NCBI GenBank assembly: GCA_964436815.1 | Contig: CAYTER010000040.1 | Span: forward strand, 1-21,063 | Source of the DNA: UBA993 sp964436815 | GTDB lineage: Bacteria > Bacillota > Dethiobacteria > DTU022 | Direction: 5' to 3' | Length of the DNA: 21,063 nucleotides | Part shown: piece after piece, positions 7,137 to 14,466 of the stretch | How positions within the stretch are numbered: position 1 is the stretch's first letter | Layout: the number at the start of each line of letters is the position of its first letter | Notes under the pieces: generated by a model | Database searches by the model: none | What the model saw: the letters and a program-made list of their open reading frames with translations, nothing else | What the model was told of the DNA's origin: nothing | Translations under genes and position numbers: made by a program

Positions 7137-8813
7137 ATGTCAAAAGAATACGGGAAGAAAAGCCGTATAATTAAAATTGCCGCAATCGTGATCATCCTTC
7201 TGGTTGTTGCAGCGTTGATATTTTTTGGATTCAGGCAGTTCACAGAATCAAGATATGCCGTACCCGGGAAATACCCGACTATTCAAGCGGCGATCGATGC
7301 TGCTTCAGATGGAGCGGTTATTGTTGTCGATCCGGGTGTTTATTATGAACGGATCGATTTTATGGGAAAAAACATAACTTTGCGCAGCACTGATCCCGGT
7401 GATCCTGAAGTTGTTGCCGCCACGATAATTGACGGCCGCCGGAGAGGCTCTGTCGTTACATTTCAGAGCGGTGAAAGTTCCAGGGCTGTTTTACAGGGCC
7501 TGACCATTGCCGGTGGGGTGGGGACGCGCTTAACCACCTCCCAGGAATACCAGGGAGAAATAGCGGAAAATGATGGCTACTACGGTGGTGGAATCCTGAT
7601 CATCAACGGCAGCTCTCCGACTATTACCGGCAATGTGATTCGTAATAACCAGGCTGATCTGGATGGCGGAGGCATTGCCATCCAGGATGGATCGAACCCG
7701 GCAATCAACGGGAATATTATTGAAAACAATCAATCCTTCAACGGCGGTGGAATCGCAATCTGGAAATCCAGTCCGACTATTGAGGGCAATACGATACGTA
7801 CCAATAGTGCCGATTACCTCGGCGGAGCGATTCTGATTGACTTCGAATCTTCAGCGCTGGTCAGGGGAAATACTATCCAGGATAACAGTTCAACCAGCGG
7901 CGGAGGGATTGCCGTCTGGTTCGCGGAACCGCTGATTGAGGAAAATACCATCTTCAGAAATGCAGCGATCTGGTACGGAGGGGGCATTGCCCTTTTTGAC
8001 GCCAACGCTACGATCGATGGCAATGAACTGTCCCGCAACTCGACCGATAATAACGGCGGAGGTATCGCCGTGGCTGAAGGTTCTACCGCGATGATCAGCA
8101 ATAACGTGATCAGCGCCAATTTTACTGATGACAACGGCGGAGGCATCGCGGTAGTTGAAGGCTCTGAGGCGATAATCAGCGACAACCTGATTACGGAGAA
8201 TGCTGTATTTGCCGGCGGAGGTGGAATCTATATTGATGAATCTACCGCCGAACTTGAGAGAAATAATGTCACCGGCAACCTGGTTCAGCAGGATGGCGGG
8301 GGTGTTGCGGTCATTCATAATTCAACAGTCACGATGACTAACAACATGATTGACGGAAATGTGGCCGGAAGAACCGGTGGTGGCATGGTGCTAGGTGAAG
8401 ACTCAACCGCTACGATGATCGATACAACGATTGCCGGGAACCTATCCAATACCGGTGGAGCAATGATCGTCCTCAGATCGCAGCTGGATATGGAACGCTG
8501 CCTGATCCTCGAAAACACTGCCGATACCGGTTCAGGTGGAGGTGTGCTGTTAGTCCAGTCTGTGGCCGAGATCCGCGACAGCATCTTCTCCGGTAACAGG
8601 GCTTTTGAAACCGGTGGTGGCCTGGTTGCTTTTGAGAATTCAAGGGCAAGGCTGATCAGAAATGATTTTACGGCCAATGTCGCCCAGGCTGGTGGGGCTT
8701 TTATCGGCATCGGTAATGTCAGTATTGACGTTAACAGCCCGGATGATAATATTTACCGGGAAAATGTTCCCGAAGATGTCCCGGCCCAGCAGCCGGAGGA
8801 AGACTCAGAATAA
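7137..8813 (+). CDS. Membrane-anchored right-handed beta-helix protein, paralogue of the preceding gene
   Basis: The start is ATG 7137 with AGGAG (7124-7128) 8 nt before it, giving 558 aa; an upstream in-frame TTG at 7119 lies ahead of that site and is rejected. A short Lys/Arg-rich N-terminus is followed by a membrane segment (about 11-32). The rest is a parallel beta-helix that begins VPGKYPTIQAAIDAASDGA, nearly matching the opening of the neighbouring protein. About 16-18 repeat coils around GGGIAVxxGSxxxIxxNxIxxN follow. It lacks the zinc ribbon and the charged linker of its neighbour, and its helix is longer. The shared opening and shared NIYRE/NIYRD ending show that the two arose by duplication. 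The C-terminus is acidic (PEDVPAQQPEEDSE). The substrate or partner is unknown; the site of action is probably the outer face of the membrane or the wall. Confidence 0.83.
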   Translation: MSKEYGKKSRIIKIAAIVIILLVVAALIFFGFRQFTESRYAVPGKYPTIQAAIDAASDGAVIVVDPGVYYERIDFMGKNITLRSTDPGDPEVVAATIIDGRRRGSVVTFQSGESSRAVLQGLTIAGGVGTRLTTSQEYQGEIAENDGYYGGGILIINGSSPTITGNVIRNNQADLDGGGIAIQDGSNPAINGNIIENNQSFNGGGIAIWKSSPTIEGNTIRTNSADYLGGAILIDFESSALVRGNTIQDNSSTSGGGIAVWFAEPLIEENTIFRNAAIWYGGGIALFDANATIDGNELSRNSTDNNGGGIAVAEGSTAMISNNVISANFTDDNGGGIAVVEGSEAIISDNLITENAVFAGGGGIYIDESTAELERNNVTGNLVQQDGGGVAVIHNSTVTMTNNMIDGNVAGRTGGGMVLGEDSTATMIDTTIAGNLSNTGGAMIVLRSQLDMERCLILENTADTGSGGGVLLVQSVAEIRDSIFSGNRAFETGGGLVAFENSRARLIRNDFTANVAQAGGAFIGIGNVSIDVNSPDDNIYRENVPEDVPAQQPEEDSE

Positions 8814-8843
8814 ATTGCCTGTCTTGAATTAATCAATAGCAAT

Positions 8844-8870
8844 AAGGACCTGCCATAGTGGCAGGTCCTT
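8844..8870. terminator. Perfect hairpin between convergent genes, probable bidirectional terminator
   Basis: AAGGACCTGCCA (8844-8855) and TGGCAGGTCCTT (8859-8870) form a perfect 12-bp stem with a 3-nt loop. It sits between the convergent beta-helix gene (stop 8813) and the flavoprotein fusion (stop 8931). Neither side has a long T-run (TTAAATATT on the plus side, TTATTGCTATT on the minus side), so termination efficiency is uncertain. Confidence 0.7.
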
Positions 8871-8930
8871 AAATATTCCAGGCCTGTGGTCTATTTTGAT
8901 CATCAATCAGGTGCCCTGGAAGTATGCTTG

Positions 8931-11402
8931 TTAAATGAAAAGGTTTACGTCAGAGCTTTCGGCCGCATCAAGATAGGATGCCACACCGGCAAGTTCAACT
9001 CCGTCAATCAGTTCGGCTGCAGTAATGCCCATGATATCCATCGACATCTGGCAGGCAACCAGCCGGACCCCCGATTTAAGGGCTTCCTGCAGTAAGACCT
9101 CAAGGGAATCCACATTTTTGTTTTTCATGACCATGCGGATCATCTTTGGTCCCATACCGGCCATATTCATTCGCGAAAGCCCCAGTTTTGTGCTGCCCCG
9201 GGGCATCATCTTGCCAAACATACCATCCATAAAAGGTTTTCTGACTTTAACATTTTCATTCTTCCTGAGGATATTCAAACCCCAGAAAGTGAAAAAGAGG
9301 GTGACTTTGCGCCCCATTGACGCAGCGCCGTTGGCAATGATCAGAGCAGCCAGAGCCCGGTCAAGATCACTGCTGAAAACAACAATAGTTTTATCGTTTT
9401 CAAGACTTGCAGGGGTTAAACTATTTTTCTCTATCGCTTTAACCTCATCGCCGTTGCCTTTTTTGATGGTTGCGGTGAATCCTTTGCCATCGTGACCTTT
9501 TTCAAGCAAAGTATTCCCGGTGCGCAGACACCAGGATTGAATATCTGCTGCAAAACCGGGATCGGTGGCACAGACCTCCAGGATAGCTCCATCAGGCATT
9601 TCGCCCATTTTTTGATAAATTTTCATGATCGGACCCGGGCACTGCAGCCCGCAGAGGTCGAGTTTAATAGTCGCACATGCTTCCAGTGCGTTTTCTCTTG
9701 ATGCGGTCTGCTTAACACTGTCTGGTGTTAAAGCCTCTTCCACCTTGTTTTCCAGCTCGTTTCTGATGGCCTGATAGCTGCGATAACCGCCATTTAAGTT
9801 GCGCACTTTAGGGTAGCCATTGTTTTTGAGAATCCTTGAAGCCAGGTAGGAGCGCAATCCCACGCTGCAGTAAGTGACTACCTCTTTGCTGCGATCAAGG
9901 CGATCAAGCTGGCCGCGTAATTGACCTAAAGGAATGTTTATGCTGCCCGGGATTCTTCCCAGTTCGTATTCTTCAACTTCTCTGACATCTAAAATTTGTA
10001 TGTTTTCAGCTGTCCCGGCGACTAATTCTTCGGCACGGATTATTTCATAATCACCTGAAAGAACATTCGAGGCAACAAATCCGGCCATGTTTACCGGATC
10101 TTTGGCTGAAGAGTATGGTGGAGCGTAAGCGAGTTCCAGCTCTTGCAGGTTCTGTACCGTTAAACCGCCGCGCAGAGCCGAGGCCAGCACGTCAATCCTT
10201 TTTTCAACTCCGCTGTAACCAACAGCCTGTGCTCCCAAGATGCGTCCGGCAGGGCTGAAAAGCAGTTTCAGGGAAAGCGGTGTGGCGCCGGGGTAATAGC
10301 CGGCGTGAGCGTTGGGATGAACGGTTATACTCCTGTAATCAATCCCTTCTGCCTGCAACAGTCGCTCATTAGCCCCGGTAGTAGCCACGGTCATTTCAAA
10401 TATTTTCAATACTGATGTTCCCTGGGTGCCTTTATAGTAGTCATCACGGCCGCTTATATTATTGGCCACAATCCGCCCCTGCTTGTTGGCTGGTCCGGCA
10501 AGAGGTATAACAGCCGGTTTGCCTGTAACCAGGTGCTTAACCTCAACAGCATCGCCCAAAGCGTAGATGTATGGATCATTTGTCTGCATCTGATCATTAA
10601 CGACAATGCCACGGTTAATTTGAAGCCCGGCTTCAGCAGCCAGTTTGGTTTCCGGTTTAACTCCGATGGATAATATAACCAGATCTGCCTCCAACATTTC
10701 CCCTTCAGCCAACTCAACCTTTAGCCCGCCTTTTTCAAGGGGATGAAACTGTTTAACACCATTTCCGAGACGCAGTTTCATACCCAAAGCGCGTAAATAT
10801 TGCTGGACCAGGGCGGCCATGTCTGCATCGATTGGCGGTAATACCTGAGGAGCAAGCTCTACGACGGTTACGTCGAGGCCGCGGTGGTGGAGGTTTTCAG
10901 CCATCTCCATGCCGATGTAACCGGCACCTACTACAACGGCTTTTTGTGGGTTAGTTTCACTTATAAAGCGGTAAATCCGGTCAGTATCCGGCACTGTTCT
11001 CAAGCTGAAAATACCTTCACTATCGATTCCGGGTAAAGGCGGCCGCAGAGGCTCAGCTCCAGGGGAGAGAACCAGGTAATCATAGTGCTCAAGATATTTT
11101 TCGCCGCTCTCGCGGTTAAATATTTCTACTTCTTTTTTCTCCCGATCAATACGGATTGCTTCATTCTTGGTGCGCACATCCACATTCATCCAGGCTCTGA
11201 ATTTTTCCGGAGTCATTACAAACAGGCTATCTCGCTCTTCAATTGCGCCTCCGATATGGTATGGCAGGCCGCAGTTGGCATACGAAATATACTCTCCCCG
11301 TTCAAGGAGGATTATTTCCGTCTCTTCACTAAGCCGGCGCAGGCGCGCAGCGGTGGAAGCGCCACCGGCCACGCCTCCGATAATGATAACTTTTTTTGGC
11401 AT
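8931..11402 (-). CDS. Four-domain fusion: CoA-disulfide reductase-like flavoprotein, rhodanese, TusA, DsrE2
   Basis: This 823-aa protein carries a complete persulfide relay. Residues 1-445 form an FAD/NAD(P)H disulfide oxidoreductase of the CoA-disulfide reductase family: GGVAGGAS at 9-16, redox Cys44 in SYANCGLPY, a second Rossmann motif VVGAGYIGMEMAE at 157-169, FAD-binding ALGDA at 281-285, and the Tyr-bearing HAGYYPG (367-372) and YAPPYSSAKDP (426-435) regions. Residues about 453-550 form a rhodanese domain with Cys512 in CSVGLRS. Residues about 577-650 form a TusA domain with Cys584 and the CPGP motif at Cys588. Residues 670-823 form a DsrE2-type domain with Cys784 in ACQMSMDIMG. Single-cysteine relays of this kind pass sulfane sulfur from one domain to the next. 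CoADR-rhodanese proteins are known to reduce CoA disulfide, persulfides or polysulfide; the true substrate here is unknown. It appears monocistronic, with its own promoter near 11444. Confidence 0.92.
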   Translation of the reverse strand: MPKKVIIIGGVAGGASTAARLRRLSEETEIILLERGEYISYANCGLPYHIGGAIEERDSLFVMTPEKFRAWMNVDVRTKNEAIRIDREKKEVEIFNRESGEKYLEHYDYLVLSPGAEPLRPPLPGIDSEGIFSLRTVPDTDRIYRFISETNPQKAVVVGAGYIGMEMAENLHHRGLDVTVVELAPQVLPPIDADMAALVQQYLRALGMKLRLGNGVKQFHPLEKGGLKVELAEGEMLEADLVILSIGVKPETKLAAEAGLQINRGIVVNDQMQTNDPYIYALGDAVEVKHLVTGKPAVIPLAGPANKQGRIVANNISGRDDYYKGTQGTSVLKIFEMTVATTGANERLLQAEGIDYRSITVHPNAHAGYYPGATPLSLKLLFSPAGRILGAQAVGYSGVEKRIDVLASALRGGLTVQNLQELELAYAPPYSSAKDPVNMAGFVASNVLSGDYEIIRAEELVAGTAENIQILDVREVEEYELGRIPGSINIPLGQLRGQLDRLDRSKEVVTYCSVGLRSYLASRILKNNGYPKVRNLNGGYRSYQAIRNELENKVEEALTPDSVKQTASRENALEACATIKLDLCGLQCPGPIMKIYQKMGEMPDGAILEVCATDPGFAADIQSWCLRTGNTLLEKGHDGKGFTATIKKGNGDEVKAIEKNSLTPASLENDKTIVVFSSDLDRALAALIIANGAASMGRKVTLFFTFWGLNILRKNENVKVRKPFMDGMFGKMMPRGSTKLGLSRMNMAGMGPKMIRMVMKNKNVDSLEVLLQEALKSGVRLVACQMSMDIMGITAAELIDGVELAGVASYLDAAESSDVNLFI

Positions 11403-11443
11403 TGTGATCTATCCCCTTTATTTTTACTCTAAACCCGTTTATG

Positions 11444-11472
11444 ATTATAACATAATATTATGATACTACAAT
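11444..11472 (-). promoter_or_regulatory. Extended -10 promoter for the flavoprotein fusion gene
   Basis: On the minus strand TGTTATAAT spans 11452 down to 11444, a perfect extended -10 with TATAAT at 11449-11444. A weak TTGTAG lies 16 bp further upstream (11471-11466). The predicted transcript carries an AAAGGGG ribosome site shortly before the ATG at 11402. Confidence 0.6.
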
Positions 11473-11500
11473 CTATTTTTTCCCTGCGCTTACCGACCGA

Positions 11501-11529
11501 TTGACAAAATCGCTGATGTCATTTACGAT
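11501..11529 (+). promoter_or_regulatory. Sigma-A type promoter for lgt
   Basis: TTGACA at 11501-11506 is a perfect -35 hexamer. After exactly 17 bp comes TACGAT at 11524-11529, which matches TATAAT at four positions. Transcription would start near 11536, and the ribosome site AAGGGGG (11565-11571) stands 7 nt before the lgt ATG. Confidence 0.65.
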
Positions 11530-11578
11530 AAGCGGCATAAAGTCGGGCAACTGAACTGAACAAGAAGGGGGAAGACAG

Positions 11579-12334
11579 ATGCTTATCGAAGAGATTAGCC
11601 CGGTTATATTTACAATCGGTCCCCTGGCAGTCCGCTGGTATGGATTGATGTTTGCTGTATCGGCCTTAATTGGTTTTTACTATATCCGTAAATTTGGGCT
11701 GGAAAAAGGTCTAGCTGAAGATTTTTTATTTAACTTCTTTTTAATCCTTATAATTTCGATTATTGTTGGAGCGCGCCTGGTCTATGTGGCTGCAAATCTT
11801 CCATATTTTTTGGCGCATCCGGAATTAATCATCCGTATTGATCAGGGTGGGCTGGCTTTTCATGGCGGCTTGCTTGGAGGGGTGATCGGCAGTTGGCTAT
11901 ATTGCCGGTTTAAAAAAATAAACTGGCAGGTTATTGCTGATTTGGCCGTGCCCGGAATTACCATCGGTATAGCCCTGGTTCGGATTGCTAATATTTTTAA
12001 TCAGGAAATCTTAGGCAGGACTACTGATCTGCTGCCATTCGACAGACATCCAACCCAGATCTACGGTTCGTTGATCGGGGTCATTCTTTTACTGGCCCAT
12101 AATTACCTGGCTCGTAGAAAGGGCATCAAACCGGGTTACCTGTTCTGGAACTTTATTTTTGGTTATACTTTACTGCGGGGTGTTTTCGAGGAAACATTTC
12201 GTGATAACCCCTTAGTTTTATGGGGTTTTGAGAGCGAAGCCTGGGGCGCCGGCCTTTTTACTGCGGTACAGGTATTTACCCCGTTTATTCTAATTCTGAC
12301 CTTATTTATGCTGCATAAAATAAGGCGCAGCTAA
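11579..12334 (+). CDS. lgt: Prolipoprotein diacylglyceryl transferase Lgt
   Basis: Lgt transfers diacylglycerol from phosphatidylglycerol to the lipobox cysteine of prolipoproteins, the first step of lipoprotein maturation in the cytoplasmic membrane. The 251-aa length is normal. Visible hallmarks are the N-terminal WYGLMF (20-25), GARLVYV (64-70), the essential-His segment HGGLLGG (95-101), the signature region ALVRIANIFNQEILGR (132-147) and HPTQIY (157-162). About seven membrane segments are apparent. The signature reads VRIANIFNQE where the usual form is GRIGNFINGE, so two glycines are replaced, though the Arg, Asn and Glu positions are kept. Its likely clients include the lipoprotein encoded at 4518. 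msrB follows 69 nt downstream and is probably co-transcribed, since only a weak 6-bp hairpin (12355-12372) lies between them. Confidence 0.95.
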   Translation: MLIEEISPVIFTIGPLAVRWYGLMFAVSALIGFYYIRKFGLEKGLAEDFLFNFFLILIISIIVGARLVYVAANLPYFLAHPELIIRIDQGGLAFHGGLLGGVIGSWLYCRFKKINWQVIADLAVPGITIGIALVRIANIFNQEILGRTTDLLPFDRHPTQIYGSLIGVILLLAHNYLARRKGIKPGYLFWNFIFGYTLLRGVFEETFRDNPLVLWGFESEAWGAGLFTAVQVFTPFILILTLFMLHKIRRS

Positions 12335-12403
12335 TGCACTTTCAGGCGGTTTCATGATCTGGGCTAAGATCAGTTAAATTGGGTTTGCAGGGGAGGAAAG
12401 ATT

Positions 12404-12826
12404 ATGGAAGACCGGCGAAAAAAATTGACAGACCTACAATATGCGGTAACTCGGGAGAATGCGACAGAACCTCCTTTCAAAAACGATTACTGGGATAATA
12501 AAGCAGAAGGGATTTATGTCGATCTGGTTTCTGGAGAGCCGCTGTTCAGTTCAAAAGATAAGTATGACTCAGGCAGCGGATGGCCCAGTTTTACCCGGGC
12601 GCTAGACAAAAACAATATTGTTGAAAATAAGGACTCCAGCCTCGGAATGGTCCGGACAGAAGTGCGCAGTAAAAAAGCCGACTCGCACTTAGGGCATCTT
12701 TTCCCTGACGGCCCCAAACCGACTGGTATGCGTTACTGCATTAATTCGGCTGCACTGCGCTTTATACCGAAGGAAAAACTGGAAGCAGAGGGCTATGGTC
12801 AGTATTTAAAGCTATTTGAATCGTGA
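12404..12826 (+). CDS. msrB: Peptide-methionine (R)-S-oxide reductase MsrB, single-cysteine form
   Basis: MsrB reduces the R-epimer of methionine sulfoxide in oxidised proteins, regenerating methionine. Family motifs are clear in the 140-aa protein: SGWPSF (58-63), the catalytic-site histidines in SHLGHLF (94-100) and RYCINSAALRF (110-120), with catalytic Cys112. Cys112 is the only cysteine in the protein. The two CxxC pairs that bind zinc in many MsrB proteins are absent, and the usual resolving cysteine of SGCGWPSF is a serine here. It should therefore be regenerated by an external thiol or directly by thioredoxin, as in other 1-Cys MsrB enzymes. There is no signal peptide, so it acts in the cytoplasm. 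GGGGAGG at 12389-12395 is the ribosome site. No clear terminator follows before the metY leader. Confidence 0.95.
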   Translation: MEDRRKKLTDLQYAVTRENATEPPFKNDYWDNKAEGIYVDLVSGEPLFSSKDKYDSGSGWPSFTRALDKNNIVENKDSSLGMVRTEVRSKKADSHLGHLFPDGPKPTGMRYCINSAALRFIPKEKLEAEGYGQYLKLFES

Positions 12827-12905
12827 GTGTCTGACTGGTGAACTTGAGCATTTAATACAGGCTTCAGCTATTTTACTTTCCTAAAAACCAGCAATTAATT
12901 TAAGG

Positions 12906-12934
12906 TTGACAGCAGCACAGACAGGGAGTAAAAT
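12906..12934 (+). promoter_or_regulatory. Strong sigma-A promoter for the met operon
   Basis: TTGACA at 12906-12911 is a perfect -35 hexamer and TAAAAT at 12929-12934 matches five of six -10 positions, with the ideal 17-bp spacer. Transcription would begin near 12941, leaving an untranslated leader of about 190 nt before metY. The 302-nt gap between msrB and metY (12827-13128) holds this promoter and the leader; its first 75 nt show nothing I can name. I found no SAM-I riboswitch core and no T-box motif in the gap. Confidence 0.75.
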
Positions 12935-12990
12935 ATCATTTATATATGAAAGTAAATAGATAGGATTTATATTTAATTGAGGTTGCTGCG

Positions 12991-13086
12991 ATGCAAAATT
13001 TAAAAGCCTATACAAGCGTTAACTCTTCCCCCCACCGCTTTACCAATCGCGGCGGCCTCTCCTCCATGCGCCCCTCGCTAATCTGA
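12991..13086 (+). CDS. Possible 31-residue leader peptide upstream of metY
   Basis: An ATG at 12991 opens a 31-codon frame ending with TGA at 13086. TTGAGG (12977-12982) stands 8 nt before the ATG as a fair ribosome site. The product would read MQNLKAYTSVNSSPHRFT and then NRGGLSSMRPSLI, rich in Ser, Arg and Pro. It lies wholly within the predicted metY leader transcript. The second half of the frame is GC-rich compared with the AT-rich flanks, and it contains pyrimidine runs that can pair with the metY ribosome site. This makes it a candidate leader peptide for translational or attenuation control. A non-coding regulatory element in the same place is the main alternative. I do not recognise the peptide. 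Confidence 0.4.
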   Translation: MQNLKAYTSVNSSPHRFTNRGGLSSMRPSLI

Positions 13087-13121
13087 TAATTAACAGGCAT
13101 CAAATTGGATTACTGAGGAGG
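13059..13121 (+). promoter_or_regulatory. Possible pairing between leader ORF and metY ribosome-binding site
   Basis: CTCCTC at 13059-13064, inside the leader reading frame, is exactly complementary to GAGGAG at 13115-13120, part of the metY ribosome site (GGAGG 13117-13121, 7 nt before the ATG). An alternative register pairs GCCTC (13055-13059) with GAGGC (13118-13122). If formed, either helix would hide the metY start region, and ribosomes passing through the leader frame would open it. The helix is short, and its formation is an inference. Confidence 0.3.
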
Positions 13122-13128
13122 CTTAATC

Positions 13129-14466
13129 ATGACCAGTAAATTAAACACTCTTTGTCTTCATGCCGGTCAAAAACCGGATCCCTTTACCAAGGCACGCGCG
13201 GTCCCGATTTACCAGACTACTTCTTATGTTTTTGATTCCGTTGAACATGCTGCCAATCTTTTTGACTTAAAAGAGCCCGGCAATATCTACTCGCGCATTA
13301 TGAATCCGACCCTTGATGTCCTTGAGCAGCGGCTTGCTGCGCTGGAAGGCGGCAGCGCTGCACTGGCTCTGTCATCAGGGCAGGCGGCAATAACTATCGC
13401 TATTCTCAACCTCGCTGAAGCAGGCTGCAATATCGTCAGCAGCAGTCATCTTTACGGAGGCACCTATAATCTCTTTGCCTATACATTTCCCCGCTTTGGA
13501 ATTCAGGCCCGCTTTGCCGATCCTATAGAACCGGAGTCAATCGAAAAAGAAATTGATGAAAAAACCAGGGCTGTATATGTTGAATCGATCGGCAACCCCC
13601 GGAACCGGGTAGCCGAAATCGAAAAGCTTGCGGCTATTGCTCACAACCATGGTCTGCCGTTGGTGGTGGATAACACCGTAACAACTCCTTATCTCTTTCG
13701 CCCCTTTGAACACGGTGCTGATCTGATTGTTCACTCCCTGACCAAGTTTATTGGCGGTCACGGCACTTCAATCGGCGGCGCTATTGTGGAGAAAGGATCT
13801 TTTCCCTGGAACAACGGTAAATTTCCCGGTTTTACTGAACCGGATCCTTCTTATCATGGTATCAGCTACTGGGAACAGTTTGCCGGTGAAGATGCGTCTG
13901 CGGCCTCAGCCGGTGTAGCATTTTCAGTCAAAGCGAGAGTCCAGCTGCTAAGGGATCTCGGCCCCTGCCTGGCTCCGCAGAACGCTTTTCTTTTTCTGCA
14001 GGGTTTGGAAACACTTCCCCTGAGAATGAAGCGTCACTCTGAAAATGCTTTCACTGTTGCCAGGTGGCTTGAAGAGCAACAATCAGTTGACTGGGTTAAC
14101 TATCCGGGGTTGAAAAGCCACCCAGATTATGATCTGGTCAGAAGCTATTTGCCTGACGGGGCAGGCGCGATTATCGGATTTGGGGTGCGCGGAGGTTTCC
14201 GGACGGCTGTTGAGCTGATCAATAAAGTGAATTTGATCTCTCATCTCGCCAATATCGGTGATGCCAAGACACTGATTATTCACCCCGCATCGACCACCCA
14301 TCGCCAGCTTTCCCCTGAAAAAAGATTGCTGACCGGGGTTTCTGAAGACTATATCCGTCTCTCAGTCGGTCTTGAAGAACCGGAAGACATTATTGCCGAC
14401 CTTGAACAGGCGCTGAAAACAGCAGAACGGGCAGCAGGAACCGGGGGAGGTGCGGGGAATGACTGA
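13129..14466 (+). CDS. metY: O-acetylhomoserine sulfhydrylase MetY (PLP-dependent)
   Basis: MetY makes homocysteine from O-acetylhomoserine and sulfide, the direct sulfhydrylation route to methionine. The 445-aa length fits the MetY subgroup of Cys/Met-metabolism PLP enzymes, which are longer than cystathionine gamma-synthases. Seen in order: IYSRIMNPT (53-61), SSGQAAITIAILNL (82-95) for cofactor phosphate binding, DNT (181-183) with the PLP-ring Asp181, and HSLTKFIGGHG (202-212) with the Schiff-base Lys206. The C-terminal domain carries HPASTTHRQL and EDYIRLSVGLE. Start: GGAGG 7 nt before the ATG. It is first in the metY-metX-metW operon and overlaps metX by 8 nt, so the two are probably translationally coupled. 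metX supplies its substrate. Sulfane-sulfur chemistry encoded at 8931 may share the same sulfide pool, but that is only an inference. Confidence 0.95.
   Translation: MTSKLNTLCLHAGQKPDPFTKARAVPIYQTTSYVFDSVEHAANLFDLKEPGNIYSRIMNPTLDVLEQRLAALEGGSAALALSSGQAAITIAILNLAEAGCNIVSSSHLYGGTYNLFAYTFPRFGIQARFADPIEPESIEKEIDEKTRAVYVESIGNPRNRVAEIEKLAAIAHNHGLPLVVDNTVTTPYLFRPFEHGADLIVHSLTKFIGGHGTSIGGAIVEKGSFPWNNGKFPGFTEPDPSYHGISYWEQFAGEDASAASAGVAFSVKARVQLLRDLGPCLAPQNAFLFLQGLETLPLRMKRHSENAFTVARWLEEQQSVDWVNYPGLKSHPDYDLVRSYLPDGAGAIIGFGVRGGFRTAVELINKVNLISHLANIGDAKTLIIHPASTTHRQLSPEKRLLTGVSEDYIRLSVGLEEPEDIIADLEQALKTAERAAGTGGGAGND

Noticed and set aside
5707..8710. Several long open frames on the minus strand under the two beta-helix genes
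   Set aside because: They mirror the repeat-rich plus-strand genes, have low-complexity Pro/Ser/Ile content, lack ribosome sites and match no family; they are shadows of the repeats.
12355..12372. Hairpin between lgt and msrB as a terminator
   Set aside because: The stem is only 6 bp (TGATCT/AGATCA), AT-rich, and not followed by a T-run.
12941..13128. A SAM-I riboswitch or methionine T-box in the metY leader
   Set aside because: I could not find the conserved SAM-I core segments or the T-box GGTGG-type motif by reading. A covariance search would be the decisive test.
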